64,000 nucleotides of DNA from contig OY970256.1 of NCBI GenBank assembly GCA_963715565.1, positions 124,001 to 188,000 on the forward strand, read 5' to 3'. Under the pieces are notes generated by a model. That model saw nothing but the letters and a program-made list of their open reading frames with translations. It was not told the DNA's origin and did not search any database. Made by a program: the position numbers and the translations under genes. This document shows, one piece after another, positions 24,762 through 32,789 of this stretch (the first letter of the stretch is position 1; the number at the start of each line of letters is the position of its first letter). The DNA is from JACVRN01 sp963715565. Lineage in GTDB: Bacteria > Acidobacteriota > Blastocatellia > Pyrinomonadales > Pyrinomonadaceae.

Positions 24762-26864
24762 ATGGATTCGACGCCGAAGTTCCTGCGGATAAAGTACGAA
24801 AAGGTCGAGTTTATTGCCCGTGGTGCCTACGGGCGGGTGTACAAGTGCGTGCGGTCAGGAAAAACGACGGCGGTGAAAGTTCTTGACGCTCTTGATCCAG
24901 CAGCGAGGACAAGATTCAAGGGCGAGGTTGACATCCTGCGGCGCGTTGACCACGAAAATATAGTAAAAGTTCTCGACGCAGGCGAGACCGACGGACATTA
25001 CTGGTACGAATCGGAGTACGCCAGCCAAGGTCATTTCGGCATAATGGCTAGCTATCTCTTTTACTCCGATGCAGATCGGGTCAAATATTTTCGCCAAATC
25101 TGCTTAGGGGTACAGGCACTACATGAATTGGATCCGCCAATAATCCACCGCGATCTTAAGCCCTCAAATATTCTTGTCTTTGAGTATTTAGAGCCACAGC
25201 GTCATGTAGTGTTGAAGGTGGCCGATTTTGGTATAGCCGCAATCGCAGGTGAAGCATCAAGCCTTACAACCACCGGTACCGCACTGGGCACAGCCCATTA
25301 TATGGCTCCTGAGCGGAGTAAGAATCCACGGGTTAAAACGCCCCAGTCAGATATATATTCTCTTGGGATAACATTCCTTGAAGCATGCACTGGCTACACA
25401 ATTCCGAGTCAAGAAAATCTCGACCTTGTGCCCGATGTACTCAGACCTATCGTCTCGAAAATGGTTCGGCAAAGTCCGGGAGAGAGATACCAGTCGGTAG
25501 CGGAAGTCATTGAGGCTTTCAACAACCTCTCTTTTCATCGCCTACAGTTCGGCACAGAGTCCCAAGGAAATGTGAGGGGCACTACAATATTCCGCGTCAA
25601 CATTGGGCGAGAATTGGAAAACGTGCTTGAGACTCTTAACAGGTGCGATTCAGAGAATGTTCTAGATCGACTGAAGGTCTTCGAACGCACGTTAGATCGG
25701 CTTGGGGCCGCTCGTGATCACGAGGCGCATACCATATCGAATATATCCGCAGTGGCAATGGCGACGATTGATGAAGCCGACAGAGAAGCATTAGTACGAC
25801 TTATTCAGCGGTTTGATGATGCTGCCAGTATGACTACCGAGCAGGATTGGTACTTACCCTCACCCGACCAGTGGTCTAAATTCCTAGCTGATGCCTTTGA
25901 AGCTTCTTCCTACCGGGCGACGAAGCATCTTTGCCTAGAAATTCTGGTAAAGGTTCTTGTCAGGTTTGGCTCTCCGTGGACGAAGAATTATTTTTACCTC
26001 ACAATCACAAAAATCGAAGACCCAAGTTATATGGAGTACCTCGCTGAACGCTTACGTGAAGTTGGCCGTGAAGACATCGCAGTGTTATTGGATGGCGTGC
26101 CGGACGAGCGCGACCTTGATTTAGATGCACTTAGAAGCACTCTTCGTGGTGCGGAGCAGATTTCAGTTCAGACGAAGTTAGACTCCTTAGCGTTGGAAGA
26201 AGAGCCATTCTATGAAACACCTGAGTATGATTTGACGCCTAGAGTCGTACAACCCATGAATGAAAGCATAAGCGTGACAGAGGCTAAAAATCAGAGCATT
26301 GAAACGGCAGTGCCCACGCCCAATATCAGATGTTTATCCGCATACCCGCACACGGTAATGCGAACTTCGGCGCATGAAGAAAAAAGCCACTTTATTTTTG
26401 CTGAAACTCCATACGATGCGGAACTCGGAGTCATAGCCGTTTTTGGTCATGAGTCGAAAGATAAGCTGCCCCTATCAACACTTTATGACGTTAAGGCGCG
26501 TATTTACTATTACGACTTTCGCAGCAAAAGGCTGGTGTATAAAGTCCGGCGAGGCTTTTGGCTCAGTCATACATACGATAGCGTCCTATTCAGCGCCGAC
26601 GCGGTCAGGCGACTGCTCGTCTGTATTGTGGACGGGTTGAACGTAAAGGTACTGGAGCATAGATGTGAAAGCCACAGCATGTGTTTTGCCGCGATAGAGG
26701 AGACGCTTTCCGACGTCGGAGGCTTGGACATTGAAGTGTTCTTGGTCGCAGGCTCTCATGAAGAGCCGATAAAGGGCTACAAATTTGAGCTTAGAATATT
26801 AAGCGAGAACGCCTTACCGCTGTTTCAATTCATGGGCGAAGTTGAGCCGCGTCTCTTGTCCTGA
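24762..26864 (+). CDS. Ser/Thr protein kinase with long unknown C-terminus
   Basis: The 700-residue protein has a complete kinase domain in its first 280 residues: glycine loop ARGAYGRVYK, catalytic K39, E55, HRDLKPSN (129-136), DFG (155-157) and APE (182-184). All key residues are present, so it should be active. The C-terminal 420 residues have no transmembrane helix or PASTA repeats and are not recognised. It is preceded by a GGAGG site and lies just downstream of the Cap4-like NTPase gene on the same strand, suggesting a two-gene system. The kinase might switch on, or be switched on by, the NTPase. Kinases are known in several anti-phage systems, but this pairing is not one I can name. 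Confidence 0.82.
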   Translation: MDSTPKFLRIKYEKVEFIARGAYGRVYKCVRSGKTTAVKVLDALDPAARTRFKGEVDILRRVDHENIVKVLDAGETDGHYWYESEYASQGHFGIMASYLFYSDADRVKYFRQICLGVQALHELDPPIIHRDLKPSNILVFEYLEPQRHVVLKVADFGIAAIAGEASSLTTTGTALGTAHYMAPERSKNPRVKTPQSDIYSLGITFLEACTGYTIPSQENLDLVPDVLRPIVSKMVRQSPGERYQSVAEVIEAFNNLSFHRLQFGTESQGNVRGTTIFRVNIGRELENVLETLNRCDSENVLDRLKVFERTLDRLGAARDHEAHTISNISAVAMATIDEADREALVRLIQRFDDAASMTTEQDWYLPSPDQWSKFLADAFEASSYRATKHLCLEILVKVLVRFGSPWTKNYFYLTITKIEDPSYMEYLAERLREVGREDIAVLLDGVPDERDLDLDALRSTLRGAEQISVQTKLDSLALEEEPFYETPEYDLTPRVVQPMNESISVTEAKNQSIETAVPTPNIRCLSAYPHTVMRTSAHEEKSHFIFAETPYDAELGVIAVFGHESKDKLPLSTLYDVKARIYYYDFRSKRLVYKVRRGFWLSHTYDSVLFSADAVRRLLVCIVDGLNVKVLEHRCESHSMCFAAIEETLSDVGGLDIEVFLVAGSHEEPIKGYKFELRILSENALPLFQFMGEVEPRLLS

Positions 26865-26891
26865 TCCTGTCCTGCCTAGATATTTATGCTG

Positions 26892-27944
26892 TTATTGTCC
26901 TCTGTTAAGTTTCATAAGGAATGCGTGCCATCCCTGCTTACCCTGCCAGTATTGATAGCCCGATTTAGCTGCTCCGGCAATAGTAGCCGGAATCCCCAAA
27001 GCGTTTATCAGTCCAAGTGCGCCGAGCCCCAAGTCAATGATAAGGCTTAGTCCCGTCGGGTTCTGCTTCTTAATCGCCTCGAATAAGGCTCTATCAACCT
27101 TAAGGTGAATAGCTTCATCGAAAGCCCTTTGGTCAGTCAGCACATCGGAATTAGTTTTAACGTCGGAGATTACCTCCCGGACGAAAGCGCGAAAATCCAT
27201 CCACAGTCTGTCATTGCGCAGTTCGATTACCTGCTCTATAGGCATCTCGGAGAAGTCCGGCGCGGCCACTTGAAGCAGGTGTCTGACCACAACAGCCTCC
27301 TCATTCCGCCCCCTCTCATCCTTACCTGTCGCGGCCCTATGCTTACGCCTAAGCAATTCTCCGTGCCTTGAATCGAGTACGACGCCTGTTCCTAGCATAG
27401 ACGAGACAACTATGTCTCGGTTGAGATTGTTTATCACCAGATCACGGAGCCATTTGTTGGTCTCGATGTCTTCGAATTTCATCTTGTCCATGAAGGTGTT
27501 GTGTTGGATAACCTGCTTCGCTTCCGGCGGAATGTCCAAGTCATGGACGATGATAGGCTTGATAAAGTCGTATGAAGAGAGGTCGAGACCCTTGAAGATG
27601 CCATAGTAGTCGATCTTGAATCTGATAGACGCCATGCCGTGCATCACTACGTCGGTCGGCATCTCTCCTTCGTCCCCCATGGTGAGCGTTATGGTTTCCG
27701 GCTTTAAGTCTTGGACTTCGACCGTCCTGAACTCTTGAGGGAGCATCCCCGGCGGGAGCCACTGTGATGTACTACCGCTATGATCCAAAATGTCTACGAG
27801 GAACGTCCCGTCCTCGATGAGCAGTTCGTCGTTGATTAGTAGAGACTCTTTGACACGGTTGGAGATTTCTTTGCGGAGGTCGAGAGTTACAAACCAGCCG
27901 ACGTTACTTCTGAGAGGAAAATAGACCCTGCTTAATTCAGACAC
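26892..27944 (-). CDS. Unknown 350-residue protein
   Basis: The protein has a beta-rich N-terminal half (SRVYFPLRSNVGWFVTLDLR..ELLIEDGTFLVDI), a charged helical middle, and a C-terminal stretch with a hydrophobic GLSLIIDLGLGALGLINALGI at about residues 300-325 that could be a membrane or buried helix. I do not recognise a family or a catalytic motif. It converges on the kinase gene and is the last gene before the island's right-end repeats. Start 27944 is the first in-frame ATG. Its position next to the end makes a transposition-linked or cargo-defence role equally possible. Confidence 0.55.
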   Translation of the reverse strand: MSELSRVYFPLRSNVGWFVTLDLRKEISNRVKESLLINDELLIEDGTFLVDILDHSGSTSQWLPPGMLPQEFRTVEVQDLKPETITLTMGDEGEMPTDVVMHGMASIRFKIDYYGIFKGLDLSSYDFIKPIIVHDLDIPPEAKQVIQHNTFMDKMKFEDIETNKWLRDLVINNLNRDIVVSSMLGTGVVLDSRHGELLRRKHRAATGKDERGRNEEAVVVRHLLQVAAPDFSEMPIEQVIELRNDRLWMDFRAFVREVISDVKTNSDVLTDQRAFDEAIHLKVDRALFEAIKKQNPTGLSLIIDLGLGALGLINALGIPATIAGAAKSGYQYWQGKQGWHAFLMKLNRGQ

Positions 27945-28120
27945 GACAGTTCAGCCCCTTGTCCAACTGCTTTGTGTTTGACTGATTATATAACCTTCAG
28001 GGCTTTGTCTAACAAGCGAAGAAAACTATTGCTGAAGGAAGAGAACTGTTCAAATCTCAAGAAATACGGCCTAAACATTTTGATTATCAGGACTTAGAGT
28101 TAATAATTATATAACTGAAA

Positions 28121-28245
28121 CGAAAACAATAGTCATAGCTATATATGCAGAGATAGCCTCACGCGGGTTTATTATATTTCCAGCATTTTCAAGGGTTTAC
28201 GTCATAAAAGATGAATTGAGCGAAAACAATGGTCATAGGTATATA
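28121..28245. repeat. Pair of 25-bp direct repeats exactly 100 bp apart
   Basis: CGAAAACAAT(A/G)GTCATAG followed by (C/G)TATATA occurs at 28121-28145 and again at 28221-28245 with two differences. Read on the other strand, its TATGAC-ATTGT core resembles the 23-bp repeats at 28377-28445. They may be outlying sites of the same end-binding protein. The surrounding 27945-28335 is AT-rich and has no gene. Confidence 0.6.
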
Positions 28246-28335
28246 CAAAAGACACTTGTGCTTAACGCGTAATAATAAGTGCGCGTTTTGAGGATGTTTT
28301 GGGGAGAAAAATGAAAATTAAGGACAATGCAATTT

Positions 28336-28372
28336 CACCCGTAAGATGCTTACAATAAGCATCTTACGGGTG
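28336..28372. repeat. Perfect 17-bp-arm hairpin near the island end
   Basis: Arms CACCCGTAAGATGCTTA (28336-28352) and its exact complement (28356-28372) leave a 3-base loop. No T-run follows on either strand, so a simple terminator is less likely than a structural or protein-binding role. Confidence 0.7.
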
Positions 28373-28376
28373 GCCG

Positions 28377-28445
28377 AAGTTATGATTGTCCCAAAAAGCA
28401 AGATATGGTTGGCCGAAAAAGCAAGTTATGGTTGTCCCGTAGGGG
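28377..28445. repeat. Three tandem 23-bp repeats, inner transposase-site candidates
   Basis: Units begin at 28377, 28400 and 28423 (exact 23-bp spacing) with consensus AAGTTATGGTTGTCCC then AAAAAGC. The AGTTA..ATTGTC core is shared with the terminal 20-bp repeats at 28473-28539, suggesting further binding sites of TnsB. Confidence 0.65.
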
Positions 28446-28466
28446 CTTCCTGTACAGGAAGCCCCT
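28441..28466. repeat. Perfect 26-bp palindrome between the two repeat arrays
   Basis: AGGGGCTTCCTGT is followed directly by its exact complement ACAGGAAGCCCCT. It separates the 23-bp inner repeats from the 20-bp terminal repeats. It could be a terminator shielding the element from pil transcription, or an architectural site. Confidence 0.7.
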
Positions 28467-28472
28467 CATGCT

Positions 28473-28539
28473 AGTTACGAAATTTATTGGCTAGTTACCG
28501 AGTTTATTGTGCAGTTACCAACTTTATTGTCATCGCACA
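28473..28539. repeat. Right end of the transposon: three 20-bp terminal repeats
   Basis: AGTTAC starts units at 28473, 28493 and 28513, each followed by a TTTATTG core (consensus AGTTACC-N-A-N-TTTATTGTC). The array finishes ...ATTGTCATCGCACA at 28539. Read inward this is a 5'-TGTGCGATGACAATAAA terminus, as expected for Tn7/Mu-type ends (5'-TGT). The next five bases, AATCC (28540-28544), are the candidate target duplication. The pilC stop codon begins 17 bp beyond the end. The matching left end is outside the window, so the boundary is not proven. Confidence 0.65.
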
Positions 28540-28555
28540 AATCCCTCCAAGGGGG

Positions 28556-29785
28556 TTATTTTGCTCCTGCGAGTTTGCCGATGAGGGAGAAGAGCGGGAG
28601 GTACATGGCGATGACGATGCCGCCGATGGTGACGCCGAGGAAGCCGATCATGATGGGCTCGATGAGCGTCAGGAGGTTGGCGATGGCGGCATCGACTTCC
28701 TGCTCGTAGAAGTCTGCGATCTTGCCGAGCATGGCGTCGAGGGCGCCCGTCTGCTCGCCGATGCCGATCATCTGCGAGACCATGTGGGGGAAGACCTCCG
28801 TGGCTTTTAAGGGATCGACAAAGCTTTCACCGCGCTCCACGCCTGCGCGGACCTTGAGAATCGCTTCTTCGATGACGACGTTGCCCGCCGTGCGCGCAGT
28901 GATGTCCAGTGATTGCAGGATGGGGACGCCCGAGGAGAGCAGTGTGGAGAGCGTGCGCGAAAAGCGTGCGACGGCAATCTTGCGTAGGATGCTGCCGAAG
29001 ACAGGCGTCTTCAAAAGCAGCGTGTCCAGATTCTTACGACCGCCGGGCGTTTTGTAGTAGTAACGCAGGCCCAGGATAGTGCCAACGATGCCGACCAGGA
29101 TAGCCAGTCCGCCCCAGCCCGCGATGAAACTGCTGATGCCTACGACGATGCGCGTCGGCAGCGGCAAGGGCTCCGACGGCCCCAGTAGTCCCATAAAGAT
29201 GTTCTGGAATTGCGGGATGACGAAAATCATGATCACCGCGATGACTAGAGTAGCGATGACTACAACTGCCGTCGGGTAAATCAACGCGGAGATGACGTCG
29301 CGTTTGAGCTTGACCATCTTCTCGATAAAGGTCGAAAGGCGTTGGAGAATAAGGTCCAGGATACCGCCCGTCTCGCCCGCGTCCACCATGTTGGAAAAAA
29401 GCTGGTCGAAAACTTTCGGATGTCGCGCCATCGCTGCCGCTAAAGTTGAGCCCTCTTCCACGTCCTGTCTGACTTGAAGCAAGACCTGCTGAAAATATTT
29501 GTTCTCCTGCTGCTGGGCCAGAATGTCCAGGCACTGCACGAGCGGCAATCCTGCGTCAATCATGACGGAGAACTGGCGCGTGAAGATGGAAAGCTCTTTG
29601 GCCTTGACCTTCTTGCGGCCCCCGAGCTTCGGGATGCTCATCTCGCGCCCCTTCTCCTTAACGGAGGTGAGCGTGATTTGCTCCCGGCGGAGGATTTGCC
29701 GCAAGGCTTCGCGGTTGTCGGCGACGCGCTCGCCTCCGACAATCTCGTTCAATCGGTTGCGGCCTTTGAAGACGTATGTGGGCAT
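28556..29785 (-). CDS. pilC: PilC, type IV pilus inner-membrane platform protein
   Basis: The 409-residue protein has the two T2SS-F domains of PilC/GspF: KAKELSIFTRQFSVMIDAGLPLVQCLDIL early and VARFSRTLSTLLSSGVPILQSLDI later, with three membrane helices (about 170-195, 220-245 and 375-400). It forms the inner-membrane platform on which the PilB and PilT motors act. It is the last gene of the leftward pilB-pilT-pilC block. The mobile island ends 17 bp after its stop codon, and the gene itself is intact. Confidence 0.95.
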   Translation of the reverse strand: MPTYVFKGRNRLNEIVGGERVADNREALRQILRREQITLTSVKEKGREMSIPKLGGRKKVKAKELSIFTRQFSVMIDAGLPLVQCLDILAQQQENKYFQQVLLQVRQDVEEGSTLAAAMARHPKVFDQLFSNMVDAGETGGILDLILQRLSTFIEKMVKLKRDVISALIYPTAVVVIATLVIAVIMIFVIPQFQNIFMGLLGPSEPLPLPTRIVVGISSFIAGWGGLAILVGIVGTILGLRYYYKTPGGRKNLDTLLLKTPVFGSILRKIAVARFSRTLSTLLSSGVPILQSLDITARTAGNVVIEEAILKVRAGVERGESFVDPLKATEVFPHMVSQMIGIGEQTGALDAMLGKIADFYEQEVDAAIANLLTLIEPIMIGFLGVTIGGIVIAMYLPLFSLIGKLAGAK

Positions 29786-29818
29786 AACGGATAAGCTCCT
29801 CGGAGTGGATTCGGCGCG

Positions 29819-30565
29819 CTAATCGGCGGAGGACGTGCGACCGACGGATGACGCTAAAGATTCGGTGATGCTCAAGAATTCATGCGCCTCACGGTCGAAG
29901 GATTCGACGGGGGCGCGACAGACGACTACGAACAATTTGCCTTCCATCTCGAAGGCGGTGATGAGCGCACGCACGACAGCGCGGCGCGCTACCCATTGGT
30001 CCGCGACGAGCTTGAAAGCGGCGGGCGATGCCGCTTCGATGGAGACAACCGATGCGTTGCTGCTCAGGAAACGCGCGGCGAGTGTCTCTGCAAGCTGTCG
30101 TTGCGCTGATTGGTCAAGCCGAACACTTGCGCCGACCGGAAGTGTGGCCGTAGAAGGAAACACGTAGACGCTGGCCGTGGCCGAAGCAAATCCATCGGCG
30201 TCCAGCTTGCGAAAGACGCGACGGTCAGAGAGCCTCGTCTTTGTTTGCGACTTCGACGCTCCGGCGCTCCAACTCGAATTTGGCAGGCTCAAAGTAAACG
30301 CGCCCGCAGGGTCTCTGTACAAGGTGCTGAAAGACGCGCTCGACGGTGAAGCAGAGAAGGGAACACGCGCGGGCGGCGCTGCGGGAACAGAATAGCCGCG
30401 CTCGTTGTCCATCAAGTCTTCGCTGGTGAGCGTCGGCGTCGAGCGTCGCTGCGCCTGTTGAGCGGAAGCGTGCGTGATGAGCGAAGATGAAAAGATAGCT
30501 ATCACGACGAGCGTGCTCGTCATGCTGAATAGCTTTTCTTTCATGTTCGAAAGTCTGTTGCTCAT
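29819..30565 (-). CDS. Secreted protein in pil operon (paralogue of 31967-32770)
   Basis: The 248-residue protein has a signal peptide (STLVVIAIFSSSLITHASAQ). The mature domain begins SFSTLYRDPAGAFTLSLPNSSWSAG, the same DP-G-(F/W)-(S/T)LxLP opening as in the gene between pilB and pilT, a pattern reminiscent of PsbP-like or stability domains. It lies between pilT and pilC on the same strand, 33 bp from pilC. It probably acts in the periplasm or on the cell surface in connection with pilus assembly. That role is inferred from position only. A start 21 bp downstream is also possible. Confidence 0.7.
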   Translation of the reverse strand: MSNRLSNMKEKLFSMTSTLVVIAIFSSSLITHASAQQAQRRSTPTLTSEDLMDNERGYSVPAAPPARVPFSASPSSASFSTLYRDPAGAFTLSLPNSSWSAGASKSQTKTRLSDRRVFRKLDADGFASATASVYVFPSTATLPVGASVRLDQSAQRQLAETLAARFLSSNASVVSIEAASPAAFKLVADQWVARRAVVRALITAFEMEGKLFVVVCRAPVESFDREAHEFLSITESLASSVGRTSSAD

Positions 30566-30607
30566 CTCGCGTGAAGCCTTTGGGAAAGGTGCGTGTCTGC
30601 GTGTGAA

Positions 30608-31828
30608 TTAACGGACGGGCGGTGCGCCGGGACGCACGCCGACGGGACGACCCTGCGCGTAGGGGCTAGGGTGCTGGCCCGGCGGGCGCATGCCGGGAGC
30701 GCCGCCGTTCTGCTGGCCGTAGCCCGTGTTGATGCCAGAGCCGCGCTCGATTAGCTCCTTTAGCTCGTCCGGGTTGGAAGAACGCTGGATGGCGACTTCG
30801 AGCGAGATGAGCCGCTTGTGATAGAGCGTGGCGAGCGACTGGTTAAAGGTCTGCATGCCGTACTTCTCCTGACCCGTCTGCATCATGGAGTAAATCTGAT
30901 GCACCTTGTCTTCACGAATCAGGTTGCGTATGGCCGCGTTCGGCACGAGGATTTCCATAGCCATGCAACGGCCCTGACCTTCCACGCGCGGCAGGAGCGA
31001 CTGGCAGAGAATGCCTTCAAGGACGAGCGAGAGCTGCGCGCGAACCTGCGCCTGCTGCTCGGAGGGGAAGACGTCTATGATACGGTTGATCGTGGAAGCC
31101 GCGCTGTTGGTGTGAAGCGTCGCCAAAGTTAAGTGGCCCGTCTCGGCTATGCGCAGCGCGGACTCTATGGTTTCGAGGTCGCGCATTTCGCCTACGAGCA
31201 CGACGTCAGGGTCTTGACGAAGGGCGGTGCGAAGCGCGTCTGCGAATGAGCGCGTGTCGGCGTTGACCTCGCGCTGGTTGACCAGACAGCTCTTGTGGTT
31301 GTGCAGAAATTCGATGGGGTCTTCGATGGTCAGGATGTGCTCGTGTCGATCAATATTAATCTTGTCGAGCATCGCGGCGAGCGTCGTCGATTTACCGGAA
31401 CCCGTCGGGCCTGTCACCAGAATCAGACCGCGCGGCTTGTCGCAAAGCTGTTTGACCACGGGCGGAAGACCGAGCGCCTCGAACGGCTTAATCTCGTAAG
31501 GGATGGCGCGGAAGACAGCGCCGACAGCGCCGCGCTGGTTGAAGATGTTGGCGCGGAAACGCGACAAGCCCTTGACGCCGAACGAAAAGTCCAGCTCAAG
31601 GTTCTCTTCAAAGCGATGCTTCTGCGCGTCCGTCAGCACAGAGTAGGCGAGCTGCTTGGTGTCGGCGGACGTCAGAGGGCGGAAGCCTTCAAGAGCGCGC
31701 AGGTGTCCATCAACGCGTACCTGCGGCGGCGTGTTCGTAGTGATATGAAGGTCGGAGCCTCCAAGCTCTGCGAGCTTTTTCAACAGCTCTGAGAGCGAAA
31801 CCTGCGGCGCATTTTCATTCGATGACAT
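30608..31828 (-). CDS. pilT: PilT, type IV pilus retraction ATPase
   Basis: Start 31828 (MSSNENAPQVSLSELLKKL) is preferred over the longer frame because AGGAG precedes it. The protein of about 406 residues has Walker A GPTGSGKSTTLA, the Asp box, a Walker B region DVVLVGEMRDLETIESAL, and the PilT-specific AIRNLIRE motif followed by QIYSMMQTGQEKYGMQT. It powers pilus retraction. The C-terminus carries a proline/glycine-rich extension (GMRPPGQHPSPYAQGRPVG) beyond the usual PilT end. It lies in the pilB-pilC block. Confidence 0.95.
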   Translation of the reverse strand: MSSNENAPQVSLSELLKKLAELGGSDLHITTNTPPQVRVDGHLRALEGFRPLTSADTKQLAYSVLTDAQKHRFEENLELDFSFGVKGLSRFRANIFNQRGAVGAVFRAIPYEIKPFEALGLPPVVKQLCDKPRGLILVTGPTGSGKSTTLAAMLDKINIDRHEHILTIEDPIEFLHNHKSCLVNQREVNADTRSFADALRTALRQDPDVVLVGEMRDLETIESALRIAETGHLTLATLHTNSAASTINRIIDVFPSEQQAQVRAQLSLVLEGILCQSLLPRVEGQGRCMAMEILVPNAAIRNLIREDKVHQIYSMMQTGQEKYGMQTFNQSLATLYHKRLISLEVAIQRSSNPDELKELIERGSGINTGYGQQNGGAPGMRPPGQHPSPYAQGRPVGVRPGAPPVR

Positions 31829-31966
31829 CAGCTTGAGTTCTCCTGTACGCTGCGAGCTGGATTGAATATCCGGCGTGCCGCATCGTGCAGAGCAGAGGTT
31901 TGAAAGCGCCTCTGCTGAAAAGTTGAGTGGCGGCCGAAGCCCATGCTTTGCCGCCAACTTAAGGGG

Positions 31967-32770
31967 TTAACGGTTGCCGGTGCGGATTGTGGTTAAGACC
32001 TGTTGAGCTTCGGCATCTACGCGCTCGACCGTGTCGCGCGAGGCGCGAACGCCCAGGCTGTAAATGCGACCATCAATCTCCGTAAAGTAGAAGGTCCAGT
32101 GTTGCTCTGGCGTGCGCCCGTCGCTTGATGCGGGAGTTTCCGCCAGCACGATGTAGACGCGGCGACCACCGATTTCGCGTTCCAGATCGTTAGTAACAAA
32201 GCCGCCAGCCTGCACCATCTTGTTAATGACCGCGCTGCGCAAATCTGCGAGCGGGATTCCTGCGAACAGAAGCTTGCGCTGTCGCGTGCCTGCTTCGGCT
32301 TCCACCTGCGGGCGGGCCGAAGTGACAAACGAGAAGGCCGCTTGCCCGACGGGCTTGCCGCCTCGCTCGTAGACGCGAAACTGCATCTCGCCGTTCTGTG
32401 TAGTCGGGCGATTGCTCCAACCTCTGGGGAGCTTGAGACTCCATTGGCCCTGCGGGTCGTTGTAGATACCGCCGACGCCCGCGACCGCATTGGAAGCCCT
32501 GGCAACAGTCTCGGGGTTAAGACCTTCGACCGCCACAGGGTTCTGCTCACGCATAGCGGCCAACGCACGCTGACGAGCAAGCGCGGCACGACGGCGAGCC
32601 ATGCGCGCACGGTAACGACGCCACCACGCACGCGAATACTTGCGATAGCGTTTCTTGCCCGCAGAGTAGGAAGAGCGGTTGTTAAATTCTTTCGCCAGCG
32701 AATCCGCCAGAGGCAGAGTGACGGCGAAGGTAACAAAAAGCATTAAAGATAAAGCGGCAGCACGTAGCAT
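31967..32770 (-). CDS. Secreted protein in pil operon (paralogue of 29819-30565)
   Basis: The likely start is 32770 (MLRAAALSLMLFVTFAVTL), giving 267 residues, with GGAGAG upstream. A signal peptide is followed by a strongly basic segment (KKRYRKYSRAWWRRYRARMARRR in part) and a domain opening GIYNDPQGQWSLKLPRGW, homologous in pattern to the protein encoded between pilT and pilC. It starts 20 bp after the pilB stop, so it is in the pil operon. The arginine-rich linker could bind peptidoglycan, polysaccharide or DNA. No specific function is known to me. Confidence 0.7.
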   Translation of the reverse strand: MLRAAALSLMLFVTFAVTLPLADSLAKEFNNRSSYSAGKKRYRKYSRAWWRRYRARMARRRAALARQRALAAMREQNPVAVEGLNPETVARASNAVAGVGGIYNDPQGQWSLKLPRGWSNRPTTQNGEMQFRVYERGGKPVGQAAFSFVTSARPQVEAEAGTRQRKLLFAGIPLADLRSAVINKMVQAGGFVTNDLEREIGGRRVYIVLAETPASSDGRTPEQHWTFYFTEIDGRIYSLGVRASRDTVERVDAEAQQVLTTIRTGNR

Positions 32771-32789
32771 AGTTTGTATACCTCTCTCC

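Larger units (their letters stand above)
1..28539. mobile_element. Tn7/Tn5053-like defence island, right end in window, left end outside
   Basis: The segment holds a TnsB-type transposase, a TnsC-type ATPase, a third operon gene, and more than 20 kb of cargo rich in nuclease, NTPase and kinase genes. It ends at a set of short direct repeats finishing in CACA, 17 bp from the pilC stop codon. Base composition changes at this point: island genes are visibly AT-richer than the pil genes. Tn7-like elements are known to carry defence systems as cargo. That 28539 is the end of this same element, rather than of a second one, is inferred. The tns operon reads away from this end, which is not the usual Tn7 layout, where tns genes read inward from a nearby end. 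The left end must lie beyond position 1. Confidence 0.6.

Noticed and set aside
28336..28372. Intrinsic terminator
   Set aside because: The stem is perfect but no T-run follows on either strand, so it is listed as a hairpin only.
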